Source of the DNA: Thermoleophilaceae bacterium
GTDB lineage: Bacteria > Actinomycetota > Thermoleophilia > Solirubrobacterales > JACPNS01
Direction: 5' to 3'
Assembly: GCA_016463365.1 (NCBI GenBank)
Contig: JAEMRJ010000003.1
Location: 1-55,659 of the forward strand
DNA: 55,659 nucleotides
Shown: positions 1 through 8,420 of the stretch, piece after piece
Numbering within the stretch: the stretch's first letter is position 1
How the letters are laid out: every line of letters begins with the position of its first letter
The notes under the pieces: model-generated
The model's input: only the letters and a program-made list of their open reading frames with translations
The model's database searches: none
What the model was told of the DNA's origin: nothing
Made by a program: the position numbers and the translations under genes

Positions 1-1361
1 ACTCGGACATCGTGCTGCCGGCCGCCACCTGGTACGAGAAGCACGACATCTCCAGTACTGACATGCACCCGTTCGTCCACCCGTTCAACCCGGCGATCAG
101 CCCTCCGTGGGAGGCACGGACCGACTGGGACATCTTCAAGACGATCGCGCATCAGTTCTCGAAGATGGCCGAGAAGCACCTCGGTACCCGCACCGACGTC
201 GTGATGGCACCGCTCCAGCACGACACGCCGGACGAGATCGCGCAGCCAATGGGCGAGGTGCGCGACTGGAAGCGCGGCGAATGCGAGATGAAGCCGGGCG
301 TGACAATGCCCAAGTTCATCCCGGTCGTCCGCGAGTACCCGCGCGTGTTCGAGCAGATGACAAGCCTCGGACCGCTTGCCGGCGAGCTCGGACTCCAATG
401 GAAGGGCGTCTCCTGGGACGTTGAAAAGCAGGTCAAAGAGCTGGCACGTGCCAATGGCGCAATCAACGGTGGCGACGGAACCACTGCGTCGCTGGAGCGC
501 GCCGACCAGGTCTGCGAAGCGATCTTGCGCTTCAGCGGAACGACCAACGGCGAGCTCGCAGTGCAGGGTTGGAACACGCTGGCCAAGCGCGTGGGCCGTG
601 ACCTGAGCGGTGTCGCCGCCGACCGCGAAGACGAGCTGATCACGCTTGAAGAGATCCAGCACCAGCCGCGCAAGGTGATCGCCTCGGCCGAGTGGTCTGG
701 CGTCGAAGGCCGTGACCGCCGCTACTCGCCGTTCACCGCCAACGTCGACCATCAGATCCCGTGGCGCACGCTGACCGGTCGTCAGCACTTCTATGTCGAC
801 CACGAGTGGATGCTCGACTACGGCGAGGGCCTGGCCACATACCGCCCGCCCGTCGACCTGCACGCTTACGTCTCAGATCCGCAGCTACGAGATCCCGGTC
901 GGCCCGAGGTCGTGCTGCGCTTCCTGACGCCGCACTCGAAGTGGTCGATCCACTCGACCTACCAGGACAACCTGATCATGCTGACGCTCTCGCGAGGCGG
1001 GCCGGTTCTGTGGATGAGCCCGGAAGACGCCGAGCAGATCGGCGTCGCCGACAATGACTGGCTTGAGCTCTTCAACCGCAACGGCGTCGTCGCGTGTCGC
1101 GCGGCGGTCAGCCACCGCATTCCCAAGGGGACGTCCCTGATGTACCACGTGCAGGACCGCCACGTGAACGTCCCCAAGACAGAACTCACGAAGACGCGAG
1201 GCGGAATCCACAACTCGCTGACCCGTATCAACATCAAGCCGACCCACCTGATCGGCGGCTACGCGCAGCTCTCCTACGCGTTCAACTACTACGGACCGAC
1301 CGGCAACCAGCGCGACGAACTGATCGTTGTGCGCCGGCGCGTCGAAGAGGTCACCTACTAA
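1..1361 (+). CDS. narG: Respiratory nitrate reductase alpha subunit NarG, C-terminal part
   Basis: This is the last 452 codons of a gene that starts before the window; the reading frame begins at base 3. The product is the Mo-bis-MGD catalytic subunit of the membrane-bound, cytoplasm-facing nitrate reductase, which reduces nitrate to nitrite with quinol electrons passed through NarI and NarH. Blocks typical of NarG are visible: LPAATWYEKHDI near the start, IPWRTLTGRQHFY, FLTPHSKWSIHSTY, LSRGGPVLWMS, and near the end GGIHNSLTRINIKPTHLIGGYA followed by FNYYGPTGNQRDE. The last two belong to the C-terminal cofactor-binding domain. The stop TAA overlaps the ATG of narH (TAATG), so translation is probably coupled. 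The Fe-S ligand domain and the twin-arginine-like N-terminus lie outside the window. Confidence 0.95.
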   Translation, partial: SDIVLPAATWYEKHDISSTDMHPFVHPFNPAISPPWEARTDWDIFKTIAHQFSKMAEKHLGTRTDVVMAPLQHDTPDEIAQPMGEVRDWKRGECEMKPGVTMPKFIPVVREYPRVFEQMTSLGPLAGELGLQWKGVSWDVEKQVKELARANGAINGGDGTTASLERADQVCEAILRFSGTTNGELAVQGWNTLAKRVGRDLSGVAADREDELITLEEIQHQPRKVIASAEWSGVEGRDRRYSPFTANVDHQIPWRTLTGRQHFYVDHEWMLDYGEGLATYRPPVDLHAYVSDPQLRDPGRPEVVLRFLTPHSKWSIHSTYQDNLIMLTLSRGGPVLWMSPEDAEQIGVADNDWLELFNRNGVVACRAAVSHRIPKGTSLMYHVQDRHVNVPKTELTKTRGGIHNSLTRINIKPTHLIGGYAQLSYAFNYYGPTGNQRDELIVVRRRVEEVTY

Positions 1362-2947
1362 TGAAAGTTCGCGCGCACATCACGATGGTGATGAACCTCG
1401 ACAAATGCATCGGGTGTCACACCTGCAGCGTCACCTGCAAGAACGTCTGGACCAACCGTCCCGGCGCCGAATACATCTGGTTCAACAACGTCGAGACCAA
1501 GCCCGGCGAGGGATATCCACATCGCTGGGAAGACCAGGACAAGTACCAGGGCGGGTGGGTTGTCGACAAGAAGGGCAAGCCTCAGCTGCGCAGTGGCGGC
1601 AAGGTGAAGAAGCTGATGAACATCTTCTTCAACCCGAATCTGCCGACGATCGACGACTACTACGAGCCGTGGACCTACGACTACGAGACGCTGCAGAACG
1701 CGCCCGCGCAGAAGCACCAACCGGTGGCCCGGCCGAAGTCGCGCATCACCGGCAAGAACATGGCCGTCGAGTACGGACCCAACTGGGAGGACGACCTCGC
1801 CGGCGGTAACGAGCGGGCGATGAACGACCCGAACATCCGCGGCGAGCTGGAAGACAAGCTGCGCGCCGACTACGAGCAGGTCTTCATGATGTACCTGCCG
1901 CGAATCTGCAACCACTGCATCAACACCACGTGCATGGCGTCGTGCCCCTCGGGGTCGATCTACAAGCGCGAAGAGGACGGAATTGTCCTGATCGATCAGG
2001 ACAGCTGCCGCGGTTGGCGTATGTGCGTGTCCGGTTGCCCGTACAAGAAAGTCTTCTTCAACTGGTCAAGCGGCAAAGCCGAAAAATGCACGATGTGCTT
2101 TCCGCGCATCGAAGCTGGCCAGCCGACCGTCTGCGCAGAGACCTGCGTCGGGCGCATCCGCTACATGGGCGTACTGCTCTATGACGCCGACCGGATCGAA
2201 GAGGTCGCCGGAACCGCCGACGAGAAGGAGCTGATCGACGCTCAGCTGTCGATGATCCTCGACCCGGACGACCCGGAGATCCAAGCGGCAGCGTTGGCCG
2301 ACGGGGTCCCGCCCGACTGGATCGAAGCCGCGCGCCAGTCTCCGACCTACGCGCTGATCAAGCGCTTCGGCGTGGCCGTGCCGCTGCACCCCGAGTTCCG
2401 TACGATTCCGATGGTCTGGTACGTGCCGCCGCTCTCGCCGCTGACCTCGATCTTCGAGGGCGACGGCGCAGAGGCCGACCCGGACGATGTCTTCCCGGCG
2501 ATCGAGTCGATGCGGATCCCGATCGAGTACCTCGCCAACCTCTTCACAGCCGGCGACACCGAGCGGATCCGCGTGATCCTCAGGCGCCTCGCCGCGATGC
2601 GCATGTACATGCGCGAACACTCGATGATGGAGGACGACGAACGTCGCGAAATCGACACCGGTGACCTGGACGGCGCGCAGATCCAGCGGCTGTTCGAGAT
2701 TCTCGCCATCGCCAAGGCCAAAGATCGCTTTGTGATCCCCGCGCGCCGCGGCGAGGTCGGGCGCGACCCGTTCAAGGCGCAGGGGGGCACCGGCTTCCCG
2801 ATCGATTTCTCCAACCCCGAGGAGTTCTCGAAAGACGGCCCTGGCGGCGCCTCATCGCCGAGCGGATCAGAGCTTCCGATGCTTCCAGTTCAGATGGTCA
2901 ATCCCGGCGGCGTGGGCGTGGACCCGGAAGCCGAGGTCAAAGCATGA
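1361..2947 (+). CDS. narH: Respiratory nitrate reductase beta subunit NarH
   Basis: The 528-residue product is the iron-sulfur electron-transfer subunit that links the NarI hemes to NarG; length fits the family (about 510). Four cysteine groups are visible: CIGCHTCSVTCKNVW near residue 16, CNHCINTTCMASCPSG near 185, CRGWRMCVSGCPYKK near 218 and CTMCFPRIEAG with a later CAETC near 245. In the third group tryptophan replaces the second cysteine, the known signature of the [3Fe-4S] cluster in NarH. The start ATG at 1361 shares a base with the narG stop codon. A longer in-frame reading upstream lies inside narG and is not real. The stop overlaps the narJ start. Confidence 0.96.
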   Translation: MKVRAHITMVMNLDKCIGCHTCSVTCKNVWTNRPGAEYIWFNNVETKPGEGYPHRWEDQDKYQGGWVVDKKGKPQLRSGGKVKKLMNIFFNPNLPTIDDYYEPWTYDYETLQNAPAQKHQPVARPKSRITGKNMAVEYGPNWEDDLAGGNERAMNDPNIRGELEDKLRADYEQVFMMYLPRICNHCINTTCMASCPSGSIYKREEDGIVLIDQDSCRGWRMCVSGCPYKKVFFNWSSGKAEKCTMCFPRIEAGQPTVCAETCVGRIRYMGVLLYDADRIEEVAGTADEKELIDAQLSMILDPDDPEIQAAALADGVPPDWIEAARQSPTYALIKRFGVAVPLHPEFRTIPMVWYVPPLSPLTSIFEGDGAEADPDDVFPAIESMRIPIEYLANLFTAGDTERIRVILRRLAAMRMYMREHSMMEDDERREIDTGDLDGAQIQRLFEILAIAKAKDRFVIPARRGEVGRDPFKAQGGTGFPIDFSNPEEFSKDGPGGASSPSGSELPMLPVQMVNPGGVGVDPEAEVKA

Positions 2948-3627
2948 AACGCAAGCGCATAACCGCGCACGAAAACCGCGTGACCGCATGGAGCATCACA
3001 TCGGCGCTGCTGCGCTACCCCGATGCCGAGCTTGCGGCGGCGCTTCCGGCGATACGCGAAGCGACCGTCGCTGCGCGTCTGCCGGAGGGCGACCGTGTGG
3101 TGCGATTGATCGACGGCTGGCTGGATCGGGACCTGATCGAGCTTCAGACCGAATATGTCGAGGTTTTCGACATGGGCCGGCACAGCTCGCTGTACTTGAG
3201 CTGGCACCAGTACGGCGACCGCCGCCAGCGCGGACTCGTTCTGCTCAAGCTGAAGCGCGGCTTCCAGGAGCAGGGTATGTCTCCGACGGAGGACGAACTT
3301 CCCGACTGGTTGCCACTGATGCTCGAGTTCGCAGCGCTTGCGCCGGATCCGGTCGGGGCCGACCTGCTGGAGAAATGGCGCGCAGCGATCGAGCTGGTTC
3401 GCAAAGCCCTGCACGATGACGGCCACCCACAGGCTGCGTTGCTCGACCTCATTTCGGCGACGTTGCCGAGAATCGGCAGCAACGTGCTTGAGGCCGTCGA
3501 GCGCCTGCTCGCCGAGGGGCCACCCGATGAAGAAGTCGGGCTGGAGCCTTTCGGTCCTGACAATGAAATGCCGTCCAGTTTCCTGCCGACCCCCGAGCAG
3601 TTCACACCGACTGGAGGTCGGCGATGA
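2944..3627 (+). CDS. narJ: Nitrate reductase assembly chaperone NarJ
   Basis: The 227-residue acidic protein is the dedicated cytoplasmic chaperone that holds apo-NarGH until the molybdenum cofactor is inserted and the complex docks on NarI. It shows the all-helical TorD/NarJ pattern: LLRYPDAEL in the first helix region, then YVEVFDMGRHSSLYLSWHQYGDRRQRG around residues 66-92, which is the most conserved part of NarJ proteins, and LPDWLPLMLEFAA around 120-132. Start ATG overlaps the narH stop (ATGA) and its own stop overlaps narI (ATGA), giving the canonical narGHJI order. The C-terminal tail after about residue 200 is proline- and glycine-rich and probably disordered. Confidence 0.95.
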   Translation: MKRKRITAHENRVTAWSITSALLRYPDAELAAALPAIREATVAARLPEGDRVVRLIDGWLDRDLIELQTEYVEVFDMGRHSSLYLSWHQYGDRRQRGLVLLKLKRGFQEQGMSPTEDELPDWLPLMLEFAALAPDPVGADLLEKWRAAIELVRKALHDDGHPQAALLDLISATLPRIGSNVLEAVERLLAEGPPDEEVGLEPFGPDNEMPSSFLPTPEQFTPTGGRR

Positions 3628-4319
3628 ATGACACAATGAATCTCCTGGTCTGGGGAGCGATCCCCTACGCCGTGATTGCGATCTTCGTGGTCGGCCACCT
3701 CTGGCGCTACAAGACAGCTCAGTACTCGTGGACGACACGCTCGTCCCAGCTGCTGGAACGCAAGTGGTTGGCCGTCGGAATATTGCTCTTCCATCTGGGC
3801 ATGCTTGCCGTGCTCGGAGGTCACATCGGCGGAATTCTCGTGCCGAAAAGCGTGACCGAGGCAGTCGGAATCAATGAGGACATGTACCACACCGTCGCGG
3901 TCGTGATGGGCAGCCTGGCGGGCATTGCGATGACCTCTGGACTGCTGATCCTTGCCGTGCGACGCGTCGGCAACGAGCGCGTACGCGCGGCATCGATACC
4001 GCGCGACTATCTGACCGTTGCCGTGCTGCTGCTCGTCGTCTGCACCGGAATGATCAACACGTTCGGCGTGCAGCTGCTCGGCGAGGCCTACGACTACCGC
4101 GAGTCGGTGTCTCCGTGGTTTCGCGGGATCCTCATGCTGCAGCCCGATCCGGCGCTGATGGCCGAGGCACCGTGGTCATTCAAGCTGCACGCAGCGTCGG
4201 CGATGCTGCTGTTCGCAATCTGGCCGTTCACGCGGCTGGTGCACGCCTGGAGCGTCCCGGTGGGATTTCTCACCAGGCCGCACATCATCTTCCGCAGGCG
4301 CGATTCAGTCGCGCAATAG
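3624..4319 (+). CDS. narI: Respiratory nitrate reductase gamma subunit NarI (cytochrome b)
   Basis: The 231-residue membrane subunit oxidises menaquinol and passes electrons over two b hemes to NarH. Five hydrophobic segments can be seen, at about residues 6-26, 48-70, 90-112, 128-150 and 186-204. Four histidines at 57, 67, 189 and 207 sit where the E. coli NarI heme ligands (56, 66, 187, 205) are, so both hemes should be present. ATGA overlap with narJ. It is the last gene of the nar operon here; a strong hairpin follows at 4327-4354. No narK-type nitrate carrier follows, so nitrate uptake must be encoded elsewhere. Confidence 0.96.
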   Translation: MNDTMNLLVWGAIPYAVIAIFVVGHLWRYKTAQYSWTTRSSQLLERKWLAVGILLFHLGMLAVLGGHIGGILVPKSVTEAVGINEDMYHTVAVVMGSLAGIAMTSGLLILAVRRVGNERVRAASIPRDYLTVAVLLLVVCTGMINTFGVQLLGEAYDYRESVSPWFRGILMLQPDPALMAEAPWSFKLHAASAMLLFAIWPFTRLVHAWSVPVGFLTRPHIIFRRRDSVAQ

Positions 4320-4326
4320 TGGCGGG

Positions 4327-4354
4327 GGCCGGCCTGTTGGGGAACGGGCCGGCC
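4327..4354. terminator. Hairpin between narI and marR
   Basis: A 12-bp stem (GGCCGGCC plus a U-G wobble plus GTT/AAC) closes a GGGG loop. It lies between two convergent genes and could end transcription from both sides. No T-tract follows on either strand, as is common for actinobacterial terminators. Confidence 0.7.
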
Positions 4355-4362
4355 GAACCGCC

Positions 4363-4794
4363 TTACTCGAAGCGGTCGGTTGTTTCGCGCACGGTCGTGA
4401 GCAGCTTCTTGTGAAAGTCTCCGTCCGCGTCGCCAACGGTCTCGTTTGCAATTTGGATGTAGATGCGTTTGAGCTGCGGGATCAACTTGCGCCCCTGCGT
4501 CGTCAGTTCGACGACGCGCCGGCGTGAGTCGCCCGGGTCCACGCTGCGCTTGAGCAGGTTTTTTGTCTCCAGCCGGGCAATACTGCGACCGACAGAGGGC
4601 TCGTCGACCTCCACTGCCTCAGCGAGCTCCTTCTGGCTGGCCTGGCCGAGCTCTGCAAGCTCGAGCAGTACAACGTCCTGACCGGGCTGGAGGCCGTGTT
4701 TGCGCAGGAGATCGACCTTGCGTCCGCGCTGGGCCATCGCCAGCCGTCGCAATGCACGTACAACCTCGTTCGCCTGTTCGAAATCCATCGCCAT
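4363..4794 (-). CDS. MarR family transcriptional regulator
   Basis: The 143-residue protein has the MarR winged-helix layout: a helix-turn-helix at about residues 53-83 (SQKELAEAVEVDEPSVGRSI), then the wing with DPGDSRRRVVELT at 86-98, flanked by dimerisation helices. MarR proteins bind palindromes as dimers and often repress their own gene. Here a 20-bp palindrome (4795-4814) abuts the start codon, and sequences matching it at 15 of 20 positions lie in the moaB/moaDE promoter and before the WS/DGAT gene, so I infer that this protein controls nitrate-reductase cofactor synthesis and possibly storage lipid. No ribosome binding site precedes the ATG at 4794; an in-frame ATG at 4788 is the alternative. 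The ligand is unknown. Confidence 0.88.
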   Translation of the reverse strand: MAMDFEQANEVVRALRRLAMAQRGRKVDLLRKHGLQPGQDVVLLELAELGQASQKELAEAVEVDEPSVGRSIARLETKNLLKRSVDPGDSRRRVVELTTQGRKLIPQLKRIYIQIANETVGDADGDFHKKLLTTVRETTDRFE

Positions 4795-4814
4795 TTACTT
4801 GTGCGGTTAGGTAA
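4795..4814. promoter_or_regulatory. Operator A, directly upstream of marR
   Basis: TTACTTGTGCGGTTAGGTAA has dyad symmetry (TTTAC...GTAAA when extended by one base each side). A second, shifted inverted repeat GCGGTT-N5-AACCGC occupies 4803-4819. It touches the marR start codon, which fits autorepression. It matches operator B at 15 of 20 positions and operator C at 15 of 20. Confidence 0.65.
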
Positions 4815-4868
4815 ACCGCCCACGGCATGTTAGAACGCCGTGTTCGCGACTTCGCGCGGCGCCGTCGA

Positions 4869-6092
4869 TCAGCTTCGCAGCAGCTGAACGCGCACGCTGT
4901 CTCCGGAAGACAGCTCGGTCAGGTCCTGCCCCAGCAGCGCCAGTGCATCCGTTCCGACGGTCGAAGAAACCGCGTGCGAACGTTGGTTGGGCGCGGTCAG
5001 CTCGGCGACCAGGTCGCCACCATCGTCGAACAGGCGGCAGCGCAGCGCCTGCGTGAAGCCGAGCTTCTTGCGCACGCTCTGTCCGCGAAAGCGCGCCGTG
5101 AGCATCAGCGGCCGGCGGTCTGCTCCGGACAGGCACGAAAGGGCTGCAGTGGCAAAGAGCTGAAAGGTGACATACGCAGAGACCGGATTGCCGGGCAGGC
5201 CAAGGACGAGCGTTTCGCTTCCGTCCGCACGCCTGAGCGCTCCGAACCATGTTGGATGGCCAGGGCGAAGTGCGACCTGCCAGAAGACCTGCTCAACGCC
5301 GGCACCGGCCAACGCGGCCTTCACGTGATCGTGTTCACCCATCGAAACGCCGCCGCAGACGATCAGCACATCGCAGTCTTTCAGGCCCAGCCCAAGTGCC
5401 GCGTCGACCGCAGGTCGCTCGTCGGCCACGCGCGTGCTCAGCGAAACCAGCTCGGCGCCGGCGGCGCGCACGAGCTCGGCGAGCATCAGGGAATTTGAGT
5501 CGTAGATCTGGCCGTGGGCCAGCGGTTGTCCCGGTACGACGAGCTCATCGCCGGTCGCGATCACCGCAACCCGCGGGCGCGCCCGCACGGAGACCCTGTC
5601 TTCGCCGATCGACGAAAGCATCGCCAGCTCGCCGGCACCGATCAGCTCGCCGGCGCGGAGCACGGTCTGCCCGCGGGCGATGTCGTCGCCGGCAGGCCTG
5701 ACGTCCTGAGCTGCGGCGATCGGAGCAGAAGCAAGCAGTTCGTCTTCTTCAAGAACTGCATGCTCGACGCGGATCACGGCGTCAGCGCCTTCTGGCATTG
5801 CCGCGCCGGTCGAGATCCGCATCGCGCAGCCGGAGAGCAGCTGGAGCTGCGCCGGAGCGCCGGCGCGTGATTCGCCGGTCAGTCGCAGGCGCGCGGGGGA
5901 ATCCGAGCCGGCGTCGACTGTGTCGACCGAGCGCAGCGCGAACCCGTCCATGGCGGAGTTCGCGAAGGGCGGCAGATCGAGCGCGCTGACGACGTCTTCG
6001 GCGAGCACGCGGCCCGCCGCGTCGGCGAGCGCGACAGTCGTGGCGGGCAGGACTTCCGCGCGGTCCGTGATCAGCGCGATCGCCTCGTCCAA
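4869..6092 (-). CDS. moeA: Molybdopterin molybdenumtransferase MoeA
   Basis: The 407-residue enzyme inserts molybdate into adenylylated molybdopterin, releasing AMP, in the cytoplasm. Seen in sequence: the N-terminal FANSAMDGFALR block (residues 44-55), the MoaB/MogA-like domain with IATGDELV and CGGVSMGEHD, and PGNPVSAYVTFQLF near residue 300, which are standard MoeA signatures. The length is usual. The start is TTG at 6092; no ATG or GTG lies in frame between it and the moaB stop 15 nt upstream, so moaB and moeA form one operon. A stretch of 74 nt containing operator A separates it from marR downstream. Confidence 0.95.
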   Translation of the reverse strand: MDEAIALITDRAEVLPATTVALADAAGRVLAEDVVSALDLPPFANSAMDGFALRSVDTVDAGSDSPARLRLTGESRAGAPAQLQLLSGCAMRISTGAAMPEGADAVIRVEHAVLEEDELLASAPIAAAQDVRPAGDDIARGQTVLRAGELIGAGELAMLSSIGEDRVSVRARPRVAVIATGDELVVPGQPLAHGQIYDSNSLMLAELVRAAGAELVSLSTRVADERPAVDAALGLGLKDCDVLIVCGGVSMGEHDHVKAALAGAGVEQVFWQVALRPGHPTWFGALRRADGSETLVLGLPGNPVSAYVTFQLFATAALSCLSGADRRPLMLTARFRGQSVRKKLGFTQALRCRLFDDGGDLVAELTAPNQRSHAVSSTVGTDALALLGQDLTELSSGDSVRVQLLRS

Positions 6093-6106
6093 CTGCAGGG
6101 CGCCGC

Positions 6107-6628
6107 TCAGTGTCCGCCACCCTCGATCAGAAGCAGCGCCATGGCGTGCTCAAGCGTGTCGAGCAGCGGCTCGCCGGCTTCCGCGATCGCACGGGGATTC
6201 CCGGGAAAATTGACGATCAGAGTGCTGCCACGCAGTCCGGCGACGCCGCGGGACATCATCCAGTACTTCGTGTGAGGCTTTGACGCCAGGCGCATCGCCT
6301 CGGCGATTCCGGGCGCTGCGCGGTCGATCACGCTGGTCGTCGCCTCTGGTGTGACATCCGACATCGCCAGCCCGGTGCCACCGGAGGTGAAAATTGCGTC
6401 AACCTCGCCAGAATCGGCCCAGTGGCGCAGACGATCGGCGATCAGCTCCTGATGGTCCGGGATCAGCTCGCTGGTGACTAGTCGCGCGCCGAGGCTCCCG
6501 ACAAAGGCGGCGAGCGCAGGGGTGCCTTCGTCATTACCTTCGCCAGCCGATTTGCTGGTCGAGATTGTGATCGTCACGATGCGCATTCCGCGCTCGCGGC
6601 CGGGGCTTTCGGGTGATTCGATGTTCAT
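6107..6628 (-). CDS. moaB: Molybdopterin adenylyltransferase, MoaB/MogA family
   Basis: The 173-residue protein belongs to the MogA/MoaB family that adenylylates molybdopterin with ATP before MoeA inserts molybdenum. Visible motifs are TSGGTGL (substrate-binding loop), DVTPEAT and NFPGNPRAI near the end. I place the start at ATG 6628 (MNIESPES); ATG 6586 (MRIVTIT) is the alternative and begins right at the first beta strand. A longer frame to 6676 would cross operator B and overlap the divergent moaDE start, so I do not accept it. It is the first gene of the moaB-moeA operon and divergent from moaDE, sharing a 47-nt promoter region. Confidence 0.9.
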   Translation of the reverse strand: MNIESPESPGRERGMRIVTITISTSKSAGEGNDEGTPALAAFVGSLGARLVTSELIPDHQELIADRLRHWADSGEVDAIFTSGGTGLAMSDVTPEATTSVIDRAAPGIAEAMRLASKPHTKYWMMSRGVAGLRGSTLIVNFPGNPRAIAEAGEPLLDTLEHAMALLLIEGGGH

Positions 6629-6639
6629 GTCATAACCAT

Positions 6640-6659
6640 ATACTTGTCCGGTTGAGTAT
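6640..6659. promoter_or_regulatory. Operator B in the moaB/moaDE divergent promoter
   Basis: ATACTTGTCCGGTTGAGTAT is a palindrome with ATACT/AGTAT arms and a CCGG centre. It shares 15 of 20 positions with operator A and 16 of 20 with operator C. It covers the expected -35 region of the moaDE promoter, so binding would block that promoter and, from its position, moaB as well. Confidence 0.65.
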
Positions 6660-6663
6660 CGCG

Positions 6664-6675
6664 TATGATCTGGCA
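6664..6675 (+). promoter_or_regulatory. -10 box of an apparently leaderless moaDE promoter
   Basis: TATGAT (6664-6669) is followed by six bases and then the ATG at 6676. A transcript starting about 7 bases after the -10 box would begin at the start codon, and there is no ribosome binding site, which together suggest a leaderless mRNA. Confidence 0.55.
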
Positions 6676-7371
6676 ATGAATATCACGGTGCGGTTGTTCG
6701 CGATGCTGAAGGAGCAGGCAGGAAAGGGAGAGCTCGAACTCGAACTCGCCGCCGGCACCTCTGCGCGCGAAGCGCTCACAGCGGCAGGAGTCGCCGCTGG
6801 CATTTCAGAGCTGCTCGATCGCATGCCCGTGGCGCTCGCGGTGAACCGCGAGTACGCGAACCTGGACTCTGTACTCGTCGATGGCGACGAGCTGGCGGTG
6901 ATTCCGCCGGTCAGCGGTGGCGCCCCCGAAGCAGATCTGCCGCAGATTCATGCCGCGATGACCGTTGAGCCGCTTTCCGCAGATCGCCTGATGAGCTTCG
7001 TCACGCACCCTCGGGCCGGTGCGATCGTGACCTTTCAGGGGATGACCCGCGACGTGCTCAGGCTCGAATACGAGGCGTTCGCAGAGATGGCCGCCGAACG
7101 GCTCGCTGCGATACTCGCCGCAGTTGCCGCCGAACACGACCTGATCGCGATCGCCGCTGAGCACCGCACCGGCGCTGTGCCCTTGAGCGAGGCGAGCGTG
7201 ATCGTGGCCGCCAGCGCCGGGCACCGCCCTGCGGCCTTTGCAGGTGCGCGCGACGCGATCGACCGGATCAAATCTGAACTGCCGGTCTGGAAGCGCGAAG
7301 TGACGTCAGCGGACGGCGTCGAGACGACCGAATGGGTGGCCGGCACGCCGGTCGGGAAGGTGGCGACATGA
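6676..7371 (+). CDS. MoaD-MoaE fusion (molybdopterin synthase, both subunits in one chain)
   Basis: The 231-residue product joins both molybdopterin synthase subunits. Residues 1-82 are MoaD (ubiquitin-like sulfur carrier) and end in Gly81-Gly82; residues from about 90 are MoaE, with HR at AGHRPAAF and the two catalytic-type lysines in DRIKSELPVWKRE. MoaD must expose its terminal Gly-Gly to carry sulfur, so the chain probably has to be cut after Gly82; the M. tuberculosis MoaX fusion is known to be processed this way. In the MoaE part the loop after TRD is about eight residues shorter than in typical MoaE (TRD runs straight into VLRLEYEAF). Start ATG 6676 begins the MoaD fold (MNITVRLFAML). 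The stop overlaps moaA (ATGA). Confidence 0.92.
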   Translation: MNITVRLFAMLKEQAGKGELELELAAGTSAREALTAAGVAAGISELLDRMPVALAVNREYANLDSVLVDGDELAVIPPVSGGAPEADLPQIHAAMTVEPLSADRLMSFVTHPRAGAIVTFQGMTRDVLRLEYEAFAEMAAERLAAILAAVAAEHDLIAIAAEHRTGAVPLSEASVIVAASAGHRPAAFAGARDAIDRIKSELPVWKREVTSADGVETTEWVAGTPVGKVAT

Positions 7372-8414
7372 ATCCCGCTTCAACCACAACGTCGGCCCCC
7401 GGCATCGAATCCGCGTCGGGCGGCGCCGGCCAGTTGATCGACGGTCACGGCCGTGCGATCACTGACCTGCGCGTCTCGGTCACCGACCTGTGCAACTTGC
7501 GCTGTCACTACTGCATGCCCGCTGAGGGCGTCGAGTGGATGCCGCGCGAAGCAATCCTTTCGTTTGAAGAGATCGAGCGGCTGGTGGCGGTTTTTGTCGG
7601 CCTCGGCGTGACCGATGTGCGGCTCACCGGCGGCGAGCCGCTCGTGCGCCGCGAGTTGCCGAAGCTGGCCGGGATGCTCGGGGCGATCGACGGCATCGAG
7701 GATCTCTCGATCACGACCAACGGATACTTCCTCCGACGCGATGCCGCCGAGCTCATCGAGGCCGGGATCACCCGCTTCAATGTCAGTCTCGACGCGCTCA
7801 CCCGCGAGCGCTTCGAGGCCGTCACGCGTCGCGACGCCTTCGACCGTACGATCGACGGACTACGCGCGCTCGAGGATTTTGATTCGATCGGGGCAATCAA
7901 GGTGAACGCAGTCGCTCTGCGCGACTTCACCGAGCAGGACGTCCTCGGATTTGCCGAGCTTGCGCGCGAGCGGCAGTACCAGGTGCGATTCATCGAGTGC
8001 ATGCCGCTCGGGGCAGACCGGGCCTGGGAGCTTGCAAACCTCCTGACCGGTGCCGAAATTCGCGAGATGATCAACGCGGAATATCCGCTGGTCGAGCGAC
8101 CCCGCGCCGAACATGCGACCGCGCGTGATTACGACTTCGCCGACGGACGCGGACGGGTCGGCTTCATAAACCCCGTGAGCGAGCCCTTCTGCGGCGATTG
8201 CAACCGCATTCGGCTGACTGCGGACGGCAAACTGCGTACGTGTCTCTTCAGCTTGCACGAGACCGACCTGCGCGAGCTGATGCGCGCCGGCGCTGATGAC
8301 GCCGAGCTGGTCATCGCAATTCGCGACGCCGTGTGGCAGAAAGAGCTCAAGCACGCGATCGGCGAGCCCGGCTTTCGCCAGCCCGCGCGAACGATGTCGC
8401 AGATCGGCGGCTGA
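7368..8414 (+). CDS. moaA: GTP 3',8-cyclase MoaA
   Basis: The 348-residue radical SAM enzyme makes (8S)-3',8-cyclo-7,8-dihydroGTP, the first step of molybdopterin synthesis. The SAM cluster motif CNLRCHYC (Cys42, Cys46, Cys49), the GGEPL motif, the second cluster CGDC...RTC near the C-terminus, and the C-terminal Gly-Gly (MSQIGG) needed for activity are all present. I take ATG 7368, which overlaps the moaDE stop, over an earlier in-frame start inside moaDE. The partner enzyme MoaC, which completes cPMP, is not encoded in the window. Confidence 0.95.
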   Translation: MNPASTTTSAPGIESASGGAGQLIDGHGRAITDLRVSVTDLCNLRCHYCMPAEGVEWMPREAILSFEEIERLVAVFVGLGVTDVRLTGGEPLVRRELPKLAGMLGAIDGIEDLSITTNGYFLRRDAAELIEAGITRFNVSLDALTRERFEAVTRRDAFDRTIDGLRALEDFDSIGAIKVNAVALRDFTEQDVLGFAELARERQYQVRFIECMPLGADRAWELANLLTGAEIREMINAEYPLVERPRAEHATARDYDFADGRGRVGFINPVSEPFCGDCNRIRLTADGKLRTCLFSLHETDLRELMRAGADDAELVIAIRDAVWQKELKHAIGEPGFRQPARTMSQIGG

Positions 8415-8420
8415 GCAGCA

